From an uncultured Veillonella sp. (lineage in GTDB: Bacteria > Bacillota > Negativicutes > Veillonellales > Veillonellaceae), in NCBI GenBank assembly GCA_900757715.1, contig CAAEOZ010000076.1, positions 1-21,156 of the forward strand: 21,156 nucleotides of DNA, written 5' to 3'. Position 1 is the stretch's first letter. Each line of letters begins with the position of its first letter. The position numbers and the translations under genes are program-made. This document shows positions 1 through 8,770 of this stretch, in pieces. The notes under the pieces were generated by a model. The model was given only the letters and a program-made list of their open reading frames with translations. It made no database searches and was not told the DNA's origin.

Positions 1-110
1 TAATCAGGGTGAAAGCCTGACGTGTAAAACACTAGTTCGGTGTAAAAGTCCGAGTAGTATTGCTATGAAATTATAGCAACTTATATTATAGCCTAGAACT
101 AGGTACATTG
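1..110. other. Hairpin-rich non-coding edge, possibly part of a structured RNA or mobile element
   Basis: No convincing gene covers this stretch. On the plus strand several inverted repeats follow closely: GTGT/ACAC around 22-32, an ACTA..TCGG / CCGA..TAGT stem spanning about 31-60, a perfect 7-bp TTGCTAT/ATAGCAA stem at about 60-79, and CCTAG/CTAGG at about 92-103. Two of them carry similar loops (GGTGAAAG and GGTGTAAAAG). Such serial stems with GTGAAAG-type loops resemble domain I of bacterial group II introns, but no intron boundary, domain V or reverse transcriptase is in view. An IS200/IS605-type end with its RNA is an alternative. The element continues beyond the window, so its identity and strand are unresolved. 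Confidence 0.25.
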
Positions 111-120
111 AAAAGATTTG

Positions 121-155
121 AAATAAAAAGATCCCCTTCTCTAAAAGAAAGGGAT
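121..155 (-). terminator. Intrinsic terminator of the mutS-mutL-miaA unit
   Basis: On the minus strand, ATCCCTTTCT pairs with AGAAGGGGAT (one non-Watson-Crick position, G-U in RNA) across a short loop at 131-155. The stem is followed at once by a CTTTTTATTT tract (130-121). It begins 8 bases past the stop codon of the last gene of the unit, where a rho-independent terminator is expected. Confidence 0.8.
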
Positions 156-163
156 TCTAAATA

Positions 164-1402
164 TTATCTATGTTTTAATAGCTCTTCAGCAGCTCCTAAA
201 ATACCAAGCATGGAATGTTCAAATACTAAACCACCTTGCATAAAAATCGTATATGGTGGACGTATAGGCCCATCTGCACTCAGCTCAATAGAAGACCCTT
301 GCACAAAGGTACCTCCAGCCATAATAATTTTATCTTCGTATCCCGGCATGTCACCTGGAATTGGATGTACATGAGCATCTACAGGAGAGTAAGCCTGCAT
401 ACCTACACAAAAATGCTCCATTTCTTCTCCATTTTTCAGATTGATAGCTTGAATCAAATCATAACGATCTGCATCTACCTTAGGGAATACATTATAACCT
501 AATAACTCACCTACCGCTGCAGTATACACAGCGCCCTTAAGCGCTTGTAAGACTACATGAGGCGCCATAAATAAGCCTTGGAAAAACAAACGATACCCAG
601 GTGCATACGAACCCATATGATCACCCAAACCAGGAGCCGTCAATTGATACGCTGCATCTTCTACAAGCTCTTCACGACCTACGATATAACCACCTGTTGG
701 CGCTAAACCGCCCCCTGCATTCTTAATGAGAGAACCAGCCATGATATCGGCACCTGCTTCTAATGGCTCTTGGAGCTCTGTAAACTCACCATAGCAATTA
801 TCTACGAAACAAATTGTATTCGGATTTTTAGCTTTTACAGCGTCTACAATAATCTTAATATCTGCGATAGATAATGGTTCACGCGTACTATAGCCACGAG
901 AGCGTTGAATCACGACTACTCTAGTATTATCATTAACAGCTTTAGCAATCGCATCTACATCATAGCTATTATCTTTCAATGGTACCTCTGTATAGGTAAA
1001 GCCTTTTTCTACTAAAGAACCACGCACTTCACGAGATGCTCCGATAACAGATTGCATCGTATCGTAAGGAGCCCCAACAGCATATATAAATTCAGTACCT
1101 TTAGAACCATTTCCCATCAAAGAAATTAGCGTCGTTGCTAATGCATGTGTACCAGAAACAAAGTGTGGTCGTACAATGGCCTTTTCACCTTTAAATACAT
1201 AGGCAAAAACTTCATCTAATTTCTCACGACCTACATCGTTATAACCATAACCAGTTGTGCCCGTAAAATGATAATCAGATACTTGGCATTCTTTAAAAGC
1301 TTCTAATACTTTTTTTGTATTGGCCAATGCAATAGGTTCAAACTTTTTGAATTCAGGTTCAGCCATTTCAAGGGCTTTACTGCGTATTTCTTCTAATGTC
1401 AT
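164..1402 (-). CDS. Methionine gamma-lyase-family PLP enzyme (aluminium-resistance protein family, YnbB-like)
   Basis: This 412-residue protein has the fold-type I PLP enzyme layout of the family called 'aluminium resistance protein' or 'methionine gamma-lyase family' (B. subtilis YnbB). A substrate/cofactor loop SGTHA lies at 83-87. FVDNCYGEF holds D201, expected to contact the pyridine nitrogen, and MAGSLIKNAGGG holds K227, the likely Schiff-base lysine. The C-terminal part has the family's GGTFVQGSSIELSADGP region (363-379). The expected chemistry is elimination on a sulfur amino acid, but the physiological substrate of this branch is not established. The start ATG overlaps the miaA stop (ATGA), with an AAGGA ribosome site inside miaA, so the two are translationally coupled. 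It is the last gene before the terminator. In Bacillus, ynbB also lies near miaA. Family call is strong; exact reaction uncertain. Confidence 0.85.
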   Translation of the reverse strand: MTLEEIRSKALEMAEPEFKKFEPIALANTKKVLEAFKECQVSDYHFTGTTGYGYNDVGREKLDEVFAYVFKGEKAIVRPHFVSGTHALATTLISLMGNGSKGTEFIYAVGAPYDTMQSVIGASREVRGSLVEKGFTYTEVPLKDNSYDVDAIAKAVNDNTRVVVIQRSRGYSTREPLSIADIKIIVDAVKAKNPNTICFVDNCYGEFTELQEPLEAGADIMAGSLIKNAGGGLAPTGGYIVGREELVEDAAYQLTAPGLGDHMGSYAPGYRLFFQGLFMAPHVVLQALKGAVYTAAVGELLGYNVFPKVDADRYDLIQAINLKNGEEMEHFCVGMQAYSPVDAHVHPIPGDMPGYEDKIIMAGGTFVQGSSIELSADGPIRPPYTIFMQGGLVFEHSMLGILGAAEELLKHR

Positions 1403-2328
1403 GCTAATCCTTCTCTACGAATTAAATCCATAGCTTTATTAAATATAAAATCCTTTGATGTATTACAGTCAATATAAATCCACTCTATATAGGGCATCCG
1501 TTTATACCATGTAATCTGGCGCTTTGCAAAATGACGTGTATTCTTCTTAATCAAATCACGACATTCATCTAATGTTATACTGCCATTTATATAGTCTACA
1601 ACTTCTTTATAACCAATACCTTTAAATGCTTGGCAATCTAGCTTCACACCAGATTTTATAAGTTGTTCCACTTCTTCAACCAAGCCTGCATCAAACATCA
1701 TATCAACGCGTAAATTGATGCGCTCATATAGTTTATCACGGTCTCTCATGAGACCGATAACAGGCCCTTTATAAGATAAACCATCTTTAGTCTGATTTCG
1801 TAACGAATCTACATCACCATTATGCAAGATCTCAATGACACGATATAGACGATGTTTATCAGTATATTGAATTTCAATATCTTGTTCTTTGCCTAATGTG
1901 AAAGCATATTCTCGTAAGCCTTCAATACCTTTGGTATTATATAGCTCATCCAGTCCTGCTCGTAAATTTTCATCAGGCTTAACATCATTAAAGTTATAGT
2001 TCTCCAATAATGATTGAACATAAAGCCCTGTACCACCAGACAGAATAGGAAGAATATTTCTATCTTTTAATCTTGCAATTATCTCTTTTGCTTGATCTTG
2101 GAAAATAGATACCGAATATGAATCATTTGGTTCCAGTATATCGATGAGATGATGTTTCACCCGATTAAGTTCATCCACCGATGGTTTAGCGGTACCAATA
2201 TTAAGTTGTTTATATACTTGGTAAGCATCACCAGAAATAACCTCGGCATTAAGTTGTTCAGCTAATTCCAAGGTAAGATCCGTTTTGCCCACCGCAGTAG
2301 GTCCAACGATGGTAATTAAAGGATTCAC
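1399..2328 (-). CDS. miaA: tRNA dimethylallyltransferase
   Basis: MiaA transfers the dimethylallyl group of DMAPP to N6 of A37 in tRNAs reading UNN codons, giving i6A, the substrate of MiaB, which is also in this window. The 309-residue length is normal. The P-loop GPTAVGKT is at 9-16, the catalytic Asp is in SGDAYQVYK (D34), GTAKPS is at 45-50 and GGTGLYVQSL is at 98-107. The start codon is GTG, placed 5 bases after GAAGGAG. The upstream methyltransferase stop shares its last base with it (TAGTG), which indicates translational coupling. In many bacteria hfq follows miaA; here the PLP enzyme gene follows directly. DMAPP is supplied by the MEP pathway, two of whose enzymes lie further upstream. 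Confidence 0.96.
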   Translation of the reverse strand: MNPLITIVGPTAVGKTDLTLELAEQLNAEVISGDAYQVYKQLNIGTAKPSVDELNRVKHHLIDILEPNDSYSVSIFQDQAKEIIARLKDRNILPILSGGTGLYVQSLLENYNFNDVKPDENLRAGLDELYNTKGIEGLREYAFTLGKEQDIEIQYTDKHRLYRVIEILHNGDVDSLRNQTKDGLSYKGPVIGLMRDRDKLYERINLRVDMMFDAGLVEEVEQLIKSGVKLDCQAFKGIGYKEVVDYINGSITLDECRDLIKKNTRHFAKRQITWYKRMPYIEWIYIDCNTSKDFIFNKAMDLIRREGLA

Positions 2329-3137
2329 TATAACTCCTTCATATATACACCATAGCCTATGCGGCTATATTTGCCTCCCACCCATTTATGAGGTGGATAT
2401 TTCTGAAAGACCGAACTAAACGGTCGTTCTTTAATGATAACACCACAAGAGGCAACACGCATAGCCTCCTCCATGATTTTATCATCAATATGACTTTCCA
2501 TTGTATGTCCACGAAGTGGTTTAAATTGAGGACTCTCTTCTACAGGAACCTCAAACATGGGGTCAAAATAAATAATATCTATACTATCATCTGGAAGATT
2601 AGGTACATAAGTTTCAAAAGTATCATGACTTACCTCAATGCGACGTAATGCATCCGTCACACTTTTCACATTATGCGAATAATGTGCTAAACCATAAGAT
2701 GTGGCAAGCCAAATAGGTAAAGAACCTTCTAGGCCTTTTATTTTAGCCTGAGGAAAAGCATAACTTACAACAATACTGTCACTGCCAAGACCAATTGTAC
2801 AATCAAGAAACGAAAACTCTTCTTTACCAAGCGGATGATTAGCATTTAATATTGTTTGTACAGCATTAATTAAATGATCCCCTTCTCCACGTTGTAAACG
2901 TAGTATACGCAATTGAGCCATGGATAAATGAAAACTATGCTGTTGATTATTGGGAAAATGAATGGTTAGGCCATTACCAGAAAGAACCGCAATGTAATCA
3001 CATAGATGTGCGTCAAATAATGCTGGTATAGATAATTTTCCTCTTTTTATATAAGTCATATGCATAGAGGAAGCCAACACTTTGGCTTCCTCTTGAATGG
3101 CCTCATTAGATTTTTGGGCTGTAGTTAATATATTCAT
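2328..3137 (-). CDS. RsmJ-like class I SAM-dependent methyltransferase
   Basis: The 269-residue protein has a Rossmann methyltransferase core. The SAM-binding motif I is LDCTIGLG (111-118), E137 ends the next strand (KGLEGS), and IIYFDPMFEVP (188-198) carries a DPMF motif typical of the RsmJ/DUF548 family; KERP is at 236-239. In gammaproteobacteria RsmJ makes m2G at G1516 of 16S rRNA. Whether this Firmicute relative has the same target cannot be told from sequence. The N-terminal ~105 residues are less recognisable and may help bind RNA. One base separates it from the mutL stop and there is no clear Shine-Dalgarno site, so it probably depends on ribosomes finishing mutL. Neighbours miaA and (further off) miaB also modify RNA, which fits an RNA substrate. 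Confidence 0.75.
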   Translation of the reverse strand: MNILTTAQKSNEAIQEEAKVLASSMHMTYIKRGKLSIPALFDAHLCDYIAVLSGNGLTIHFPNNQQHSFHLSMAQLRILRLQRGEGDHLINAVQTILNANHPLGKEEFSFLDCTIGLGSDSIVVSYAFPQAKIKGLEGSLPIWLATSYGLAHYSHNVKSVTDALRRIEVSHDTFETYVPNLPDDSIDIIYFDPMFEVPVEESPQFKPLRGHTMESHIDDKIMEEAMRVASCGVIIKERPFSSVFQKYPPHKWVGGKYSRIGYGVYMKEL

Positions 3138-3138
3138 A

Positions 3139-5184
3139 TTAAGACCGTAAGAATAATTTACCTAATTCATCAGGTGTAAATTTGATTATCGTAGGACGAC
3201 CATGAGGACATACATATGGTTTTTCGGTACTAAATAAGTCCTCAATTAAAGTAGTCATTTGATACATATTTAAATTATGACCTGCCTTGATTGCCCCTCT
3301 ACAAGACGCATAGGCTAACATTTCATGTCGTAATTGAGCCTTAGTAGGCTGTTGATGATCATGTAAGTAAGAAAATACATATTGGAGAATTTCAAAAGCT
3401 TTTGACTCTACCAAATCTACAGGAGCTCCTACTAATTTTATCTTAGTAGGACCACCCAACTCTACATCGAAACCAAGATCAAGTAATGTTTCTCGTTCTT
3501 CTTCTACTAAATTCATTTCATCATCTGTGGCCTCATTATATTGAGGAACCAAAATAGATTGCATAGGAATCGATTCAGAAGACTTACACAACTTATCATA
3601 ACGCACACGCTCATGTGCCGCATGTTGATCTATGATATACAGATCATCACCTTTTTTAGCTAATATATAACAAGACGCAACTTGGCCCATAGGTAGGAAG
3701 CCAGAGTTTTGAATTGTCCGTTCCTCCACATCTTGTTCACGGATGTCATGAGATAAAGATTTAAAACGTTCTATATCCTCTTTAGTATAACTAGTATATT
3801 CCTTAGGAACAGCGTCAAAACTTTCATCTATAAAGGATGATTGTTCATAAGTTGTCTTTGGTGCAGGTGGTGTATACCCCTTAGTTTTGAGATTCTCCAC
3901 AAACTGTGAAGTTTTATCGCGCAAAACTTCATAGCCTTTTGTACGGCGTCCACCAAAGACTTTATCATAATCTATAGCTGTGGCTATATGTTCTGCAGAC
4001 TGCATCTCATCATGTACAGCAGAAGGTGCTCTGTAAGAATCATAAGTGCTATTACCATGTAAGGATGTTCTATCAGAACTAAAACTATTATTTATACTAC
4101 TGTTACTACTATCAGTAGTATTACCATTATCATCAGATATATTAGCAGCTGTACCAGTCATATAAGATGATGACTCTCGTTCGTATCTCTCATGGAGTGG
4201 ATTATTTAGAGCATTTAAGATACCGTGATAAACGGCTTTAAATATAATCTTATCATCTGAGAATTTAACTTCACTCTTGCGAGGATGTACGTTTATATCA
4301 ACCATTCCGGCAGGCACAGTAATATTTAATACCACCAAAGGATGACCATTTTTCGGTAAAAGTGCATGGTATGCATTATCGATAGCCTTCATTATAGTTT
4401 TATCAGAAATCACTCGATTATTGACGATGATGGTCTGCCATATCCTTGTGCTTTTAAGAAGTGTCGGCTTACTCACTACGCCATCGATATAAATGGAGTC
4501 ACTTTCATAGGCAACTGTAAAAATATCATCCTTAGTTTTATATCCGTATAATGCAGCTACAGTATCACTAATATTACCATTTCCTGGTGTAATAATTGAC
4601 ACCCGATCATCGACGATAAGCTTAAAAGAGATATGTGGATTACTTAGTGCTAATTTCCCCACGATATCTTGAATCTTAGAGGCTTCTGTACGTTCAGTTT
4701 TTAAGAATTTACGACGAGCCGGCGTATTATAAAACAAATCTCGAATTTCGATAGTCGTACCAAGTGCCGCACCATAAGGAATACAATCGGTAAAAGTGCC
4801 TCCATCAACAGTAATACGAGTTCCCAAGTCAGAGTCTGCTTTACGAGTGATTAAAGAGAAATGAGATACAGAGGCAATACTAGCCAAGGCCTCCCCACGG
4901 AAGCCTAGGGACGCAATATCAAAGAGGTCCTCTACTTGTTGAATCTTAGAGGTTGCATGACGTAGAATCGCCAAGCGAGCATCCTCTTCCGTCATACCAA
5001 TGCCATTATCGGTAATACGCATGTATGCTACACCACCATCACCAATTTCAATCTCTATATTGGTAGCTGACGCATCAATAGAATTTTCAATGAGTTCTTT
5101 AATAACTGATGCGGGACGTTCAACGACTTCACCGGCAGCTATCTTATTGATTGTCGTTTCATCCAATACATGAATGGTTGCCAT
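3139..5184 (-). CDS. mutL: DNA mismatch repair protein MutL, endonuclease-type
   Basis: MutL couples mismatch recognition by MutS to strand incision and removal. The N-terminal GHKL ATPase is complete: IKELIENSIDA (28-38), DNGIGM (59-64), GFRGEAL (94-100). After a long Ser/Asn/Asp-rich linker (about 335-490) comes the C-terminal dimerisation/endonuclease domain with DQHA (519-522), E525, the SCRGAIKAGH segment (627-636) and CPHGRP (659-664). These match the metal-dependent nicking MutL of bacteria lacking MutH, as expected for a Firmicute. One deviation: the consensus DQHA(X)2E(X)4E ends in Asp (D530) instead of Glu; the first Glu is kept. The start ATG shares its A with the mutS stop (TAATG), and the AAAGGAGG site lies inside the mutS C-terminus, so expression is coupled to mutS. 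Confidence 0.97.
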   Translation of the reverse strand: MATIHVLDETTINKIAAGEVVERPASVIKELIENSIDASATNIEIEIGDGGVAYMRITDNGIGMTEEDARLAILRHATSKIQQVEDLFDIASLGFRGEALASIASVSHFSLITRKADSDLGTRITVDGGTFTDCIPYGAALGTTIEIRDLFYNTPARRKFLKTERTEASKIQDIVGKLALSNPHISFKLIVDDRVSIITPGNGNISDTVAALYGYKTKDDIFTVAYESDSIYIDGVVSKPTLLKSTRIWQTIIVNNRVISDKTIMKAIDNAYHALLPKNGHPLVVLNITVPAGMVDINVHPRKSEVKFSDDKIIFKAVYHGILNALNNPLHERYERESSSYMTGTAANISDDNGNTTDSSNSSINNSFSSDRTSLHGNSTYDSYRAPSAVHDEMQSAEHIATAIDYDKVFGGRRTKGYEVLRDKTSQFVENLKTKGYTPPAPKTTYEQSSFIDESFDAVPKEYTSYTKEDIERFKSLSHDIREQDVEERTIQNSGFLPMGQVASCYILAKKGDDLYIIDQHAAHERVRYDKLCKSSESIPMQSILVPQYNEATDDEMNLVEEERETLLDLGFDVELGGPTKIKLVGAPVDLVESKAFEILQYVFSYLHDHQQPTKAQLRHEMLAYASCRGAIKAGHNLNMYQMTTLIEDLFSTEKPYVCPHGRPTIIKFTPDELGKLFLRS

Positions 5185-7817
5185 TATTTCCCGCCTCCTT
5201 TACGAGCCTCCTCTTGTAGTTCATATAATTTATTTAATGCTTCAATTGGAGTCATGCTCATTACATCGACTTCCAATAAGCTATCTACTACGGAATGTGT
5301 AAATAAATTTCCTAGTGGGGAATCACTAACTTGTTTAACAGCTGGTTTTGCTACATTAGTAAGTTGAGCCCCCATAACTCGATTATTTAAGTCACTTGCA
5401 TCGTGACTTTGATCTTCCAAAGATTCCAAAATCACTTCAGCTCGTTTTAATACAGAATTAGGTAGGCCTGCCAGTCTAGCTACGTGAATACCATAACTGC
5501 GATCAGCACCACCTTTAATGATACGGCGCAAGAAAGCAACATCTTTCCCTTTTTCTTTAACCGCAACGGTATAATTTTTTAATTTACTATAACTTTCCTC
5601 TAAGCAAATAAGCTCATGATAATGTGTGGCAAACAATGTCTTGCTATGAATGTGCTTACAAATATGTTCCACTACGGCTTGTGCAATACTTAAACCATCA
5701 AAGGTACTCGTCCCCCGACCAATTTCATCAAGAATAATCAAGCTATTGTGAGTAGCATTCTCTAAGATATAAGCTACCTCTTTCATTTCCACCATGAACG
5801 TACTTTGACCAGTAGAAATATCATCACTAGCACCAACACGTGTAAAAATACGATCTACAGGAGAGATAGAGGCCTCACGAGCGGGAATAAAGGAACCAAT
5901 CTGTGCCATAATCATTAAAATAGCCGCTTGGCGCATGTAAGTAGACTTACCTGCCATATTAGGGCCTGTAATGAGTAAGAATTCCTCATCATCATGATTT
6001 AGAACAATATCATTTGGTACGAACACCTCTCGTTTTAAAAACTTTTCAATAACCGGATGGCGACCATCACGAATATTGATTTGACCATTCATAACAATAG
6101 TTGGACAAATATAGTTTTCTTCGTATCCGACTAATGCTAATGAGCATAATACATCAAGGTCTGCAAGAGCTCGAGCGGTTTCTTGTACCTCTTTGATAAC
6201 CAGTTTGATATCATTGCGTAATTGTTGATATAGTTCGTGCTCCAACGCAATAATTTTATCTTTTGCACTGAGAATTTTAATTTCAAACTCTTTCAACTCA
6301 GGTGTAATATAACGTTCAGCATTGGCCAAGGTTTGTTTTCGAATAAAATAATCTGGCACTTGTTCTGATTTACTATGTGATACTTCAAAATAGTAACCAA
6401 ACACTTTATTATAACCAGTCTTAATTTTTGAAAGCCCTGTAGCTTCTTTAATATCCGCTTCCATCTTGGCAAGCCATTGCTCGCTATTAGTCGCTAAAGA
6501 ACGTAGCTCATCTAAATCAGCATTAAAGCCATCTTTAATAACTCGACCATCTTTTAATGTCAACGCTGGTTGCTCTGCAATAGCACGACATAATAAGTCA
6601 TAAATATCTTTATGATCTTGAATGCGTTCATTAATCGACGTTAAAGCTAAACTTGAACATGTACTTAATACATTCTTAATATCCGGTAAAACTGCTAATG
6701 ATTCACGAAGGGCTGTTAAATCTCTTGGAGATACCGATCCAGTTTCAACACGACCTACAATGCGTTCAAAATCGTAAATACAATCTAAAAAGCTACGAAT
6801 ATGAGAGCGTTCAGCACCGCGTGTAATGAGTTCTGCCACGGCTGCTTGGCGACGTTGAATTTGATTTACATCAGTTAACGGACTTTCAAGCCATTGTTTT
6901 AAAAGGCGTGCCCCCATTGGTGTCAAGGTACGATCTAGCACATCAAGTAAAGTACCTTTTTGACCGCCATCACGTAAATTGTGAGTAATTTCAAGGTGAC
7001 GCAAAGAAGATGTATCAAGAATAAGGCGATTACCTACACTTAATTGATGTACATAGTTGATATGAGAAATTTCAGACTTAATTATATCTTCTAAATATAA
7101 AAGCATATAACCTAAAGCTTCCCATACGTCCTCTTCCATAAGGCCTAAATCACCAAAATGAGTTACAGCTTTTTCAGCTACTTCACGCTGTGTATAGAAT
7201 GTAGAAAAAGGAGAAAATACGACATTACTAAATTGATTTTCAATAAAATCTCGAATATCTTGCGGTAATATCGTTCCTTCAGGCAATATGATTTCACTTG
7301 GTCGATACATGCTGAGTGCATCATACATATCACTACGTTTTTCACAATTTGTAATGCGATGCCAAATAACTTCTCCTGTAGATACATCGGAAAACACAAG
7401 AATCCACGCATCTTTTACCATATAAAATAATGATAAAAAGTTATTTGACCGTGCATCGTTTCCATTTTCTGTCATCACCGTCCCCGGTGTAATGACTTTT
7501 ATAACATCGCGCTTAACGATGCCCTTTACCGCTTTTGGATCCTCTAATTGCTCACAAATAGCAACCTTATACCCCTTTTTAACGAGCGTTTCAATGTAGC
7601 TTTCAGCAGCATGAAAAGGAACGCCACACATCGGTGTGCGTTCCTCATCTCCTGTAGGTCGACCTGTTAAGGTAATATTAAGTTCACGAGATGCAACTAA
7701 CGCATCATCATTAAATAATTCATAAAAGTCACCTAAGCGAAAGAACAGTAATTCTTCAGAGTATCTAGATTTAATATCTAAATACTGTTCCATCATAGGT
7801 GTTTGCTTTTTACTCAT
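5184..7817 (-). CDS. mutS: DNA mismatch repair protein MutS
   Basis: MutS recognises mismatches and recruits MutL. All parts of MutS1 are present. Numbered from an upstream GTG at 7823, the mismatch-reading F-Y-E motif is at 33-35 (LGDFYELF), the core/lever region follows, Walker A GPNMAGKST is at 620-628, STGQSTF at 670-676, Walker B IILDEIGRG at 696-704 and ATHYHE at 732-737. I place the start at the ATG at 7817 (877 residues). The GTG six bases upstream lies within the sequence GAGGTGAAAATG, where GAGG sits at ideal spacing (5 bases) for the ATG, so the GTG is more likely part of the ribosome-binding region. It is the second gene of its unit, 26 bases after the LCMT-family methyltransferase, and is coupled to mutL by a TAATG overlap. 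Confidence 0.97.
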   Translation of the reverse strand: MSKKQTPMMEQYLDIKSRYSEELLFFRLGDFYELFNDDALVASRELNITLTGRPTGDEERTPMCGVPFHAAESYIETLVKKGYKVAICEQLEDPKAVKGIVKRDVIKVITPGTVMTENGNDARSNNFLSLFYMVKDAWILVFSDVSTGEVIWHRITNCEKRSDMYDALSMYRPSEIILPEGTILPQDIRDFIENQFSNVVFSPFSTFYTQREVAEKAVTHFGDLGLMEEDVWEALGYMLLYLEDIIKSEISHINYVHQLSVGNRLILDTSSLRHLEITHNLRDGGQKGTLLDVLDRTLTPMGARLLKQWLESPLTDVNQIQRRQAAVAELITRGAERSHIRSFLDCIYDFERIVGRVETGSVSPRDLTALRESLAVLPDIKNVLSTCSSLALTSINERIQDHKDIYDLLCRAIAEQPALTLKDGRVIKDGFNADLDELRSLATNSEQWLAKMEADIKEATGLSKIKTGYNKVFGYYFEVSHSKSEQVPDYFIRKQTLANAERYITPELKEFEIKILSAKDKIIALEHELYQQLRNDIKLVIKEVQETARALADLDVLCSLALVGYEENYICPTIVMNGQINIRDGRHPVIEKFLKREVFVPNDIVLNHDDEEFLLITGPNMAGKSTYMRQAAILMIMAQIGSFIPAREASISPVDRIFTRVGASDDISTGQSTFMVEMKEVAYILENATHNSLIILDEIGRGTSTFDGLSIAQAVVEHICKHIHSKTLFATHYHELICLEESYSKLKNYTVAVKEKGKDVAFLRRIIKGGADRSYGIHVARLAGLPNSVLKRAEVILESLEDQSHDASDLNNRVMGAQLTNVAKPAVKQVSDSPLGNLFTHSVVDSLLEVDVMSMTPIEALNKLYELQEEARKGGGK

Positions 7818-7843
7818 TTTCACCTCATATATTATGAGTCATA

Positions 7844-8644
7844 TCACAGATTCCGCTTATATTCGTATATACCCATGCGGTTATTGAACAAATATATGAA
7901 CGGATACAACAATTTATAAATAATAGGCGCTAAGGACAACATACTTCCTGTAAAATTAATCAGTCCAGTTTGTTTAAGTTTAAGATTCATATCTACAATT
8001 TCATGACCATCCTTACTTCCCCATTGAAAAGTAACATCCATTTTACTAAGCATATCATGTTGTTTACTACGTTTTGCCACGTAAGGAGAAATCATATCAA
8101 GATATAAGGTAAATTCTTCAAAAGAATCAGTCAGTAAGCCTAAGAATTGCTTCATTTCATCCAGTGTAAGATACATAACTACCCCTTCACTAACAAGCAA
8201 TAGTTTTCGGCCATTTATCTCAATATTTTTAGTCCACAATTCATCAGTTATAGAGCTCACTACGTTATGTACTCGTTCATGAGGCTCAAAAAATTGTGAA
8301 CGTGCCTCAATCACTCCGGCAAAATCAATATTATACCAATCAATATAACCGTTGTCGACTCGATAAAACATAGTATCTAAACCGGCACCTAATGATACGA
8401 CGATACAATCTGGATAAAGAGATATAAACTTTCGTATCTCATTATCGATAACTTTAGCCCGTCCTAAAATACCATAATAGGACATCTTAACATCTTTAAA
8501 TTGATCAAAATCATACTCAATCTGATTTATAATCTCCCAGGATTTTTTATCCTTCAATACGGATTGTACAGACTCGTAATCTTTTGCTCTCGCATATAGT
8601 GTCAATAATGCCGTTTCGCCTACAGCGTTTAAATCTAAATTCAT
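7844..8644 (-). CDS. LCMT/TcmP-family class I SAM-dependent methyltransferase, substrate unknown
   Basis: This 266-residue protein resembles the leucine carboxyl methyltransferase family, which includes TcmP-like O-methyltransferases. SLGAGLDTMFYR (84-95) is the SAM-binding glycine loop with the family's 'G.G.DT..R' signature. WYNIDFAGVIEAR (103-115) supplies the acidic residue at the end of the second strand, and LLVSEGVVMYL (149-159) matches the family's 'EG(L/V)..YL' segment. Bacterial members usually methylate small-molecule carboxyl or hydroxyl groups; the substrate here cannot be inferred. It is the first gene of the mutS unit, with an extended -10 promoter about 90 bases upstream and a GAAGG ribosome site 8 bases before the ATG. 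There is no obvious functional tie to mismatch repair. Confidence 0.8.
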   Translation of the reverse strand: MNLDLNAVGETALLTLYARAKDYESVQSVLKDKKSWEIINQIEYDFDQFKDVKMSYYGILGRAKVIDNEIRKFISLYPDCIVVSLGAGLDTMFYRVDNGYIDWYNIDFAGVIEARSQFFEPHERVHNVVSSITDELWTKNIEINGRKLLLVSEGVVMYLTLDEMKQFLGLLTDSFEEFTLYLDMISPYVAKRSKQHDMLSKMDVTFQWGSKDGHEIVDMNLKLKQTGLINFTGSMLSLAPIIYKLLYPFIYLFNNRMGIYEYKRNL

Positions 8645-8733
8645 AGTTACACCTTCTTTATAGAAAATATGATATCTAAATGGTGTTCATACCTATGAAA
8701 GTCATCAATATACAACTTTTATATTATTCTATT

Positions 8734-8742
8734 ATTATAACA
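8734..8742 (-). promoter_or_regulatory. Extended -10 promoter of the methyltransferase-mutS-mutL unit
   Basis: The minus strand reads TGTTATAAT, a perfect extended -10 (TGnTATAAT). The hexamer at the -35 distance (TACTGA) is poor, which extended -10 promoters tolerate. Transcription would start near 8727, giving a leader of about 80 bases. The site lies between the terminator after miaB and the first gene of the unit. Confidence 0.5.
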
Positions 8743-8770
8743 CACATGATTTCTAATCAGTATCTATGAT

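Noticed and set aside
1..110. Riboswitch or RNase P fragment, suggested by the AGTCCG and GAAAG strings
   Set aside because: The surrounding conserved blocks of the cobalamin riboswitch and of RNase P RNA are absent, and no plus-strand gene follows that a riboswitch could control.
4080..4140. A simple-sequence repeat in mutL (ACT/AGT-rich) as a phase-variation switch
   Set aside because: The repeats are irregular with no pure run long enough for efficient slippage; it fits a low-complexity linker.
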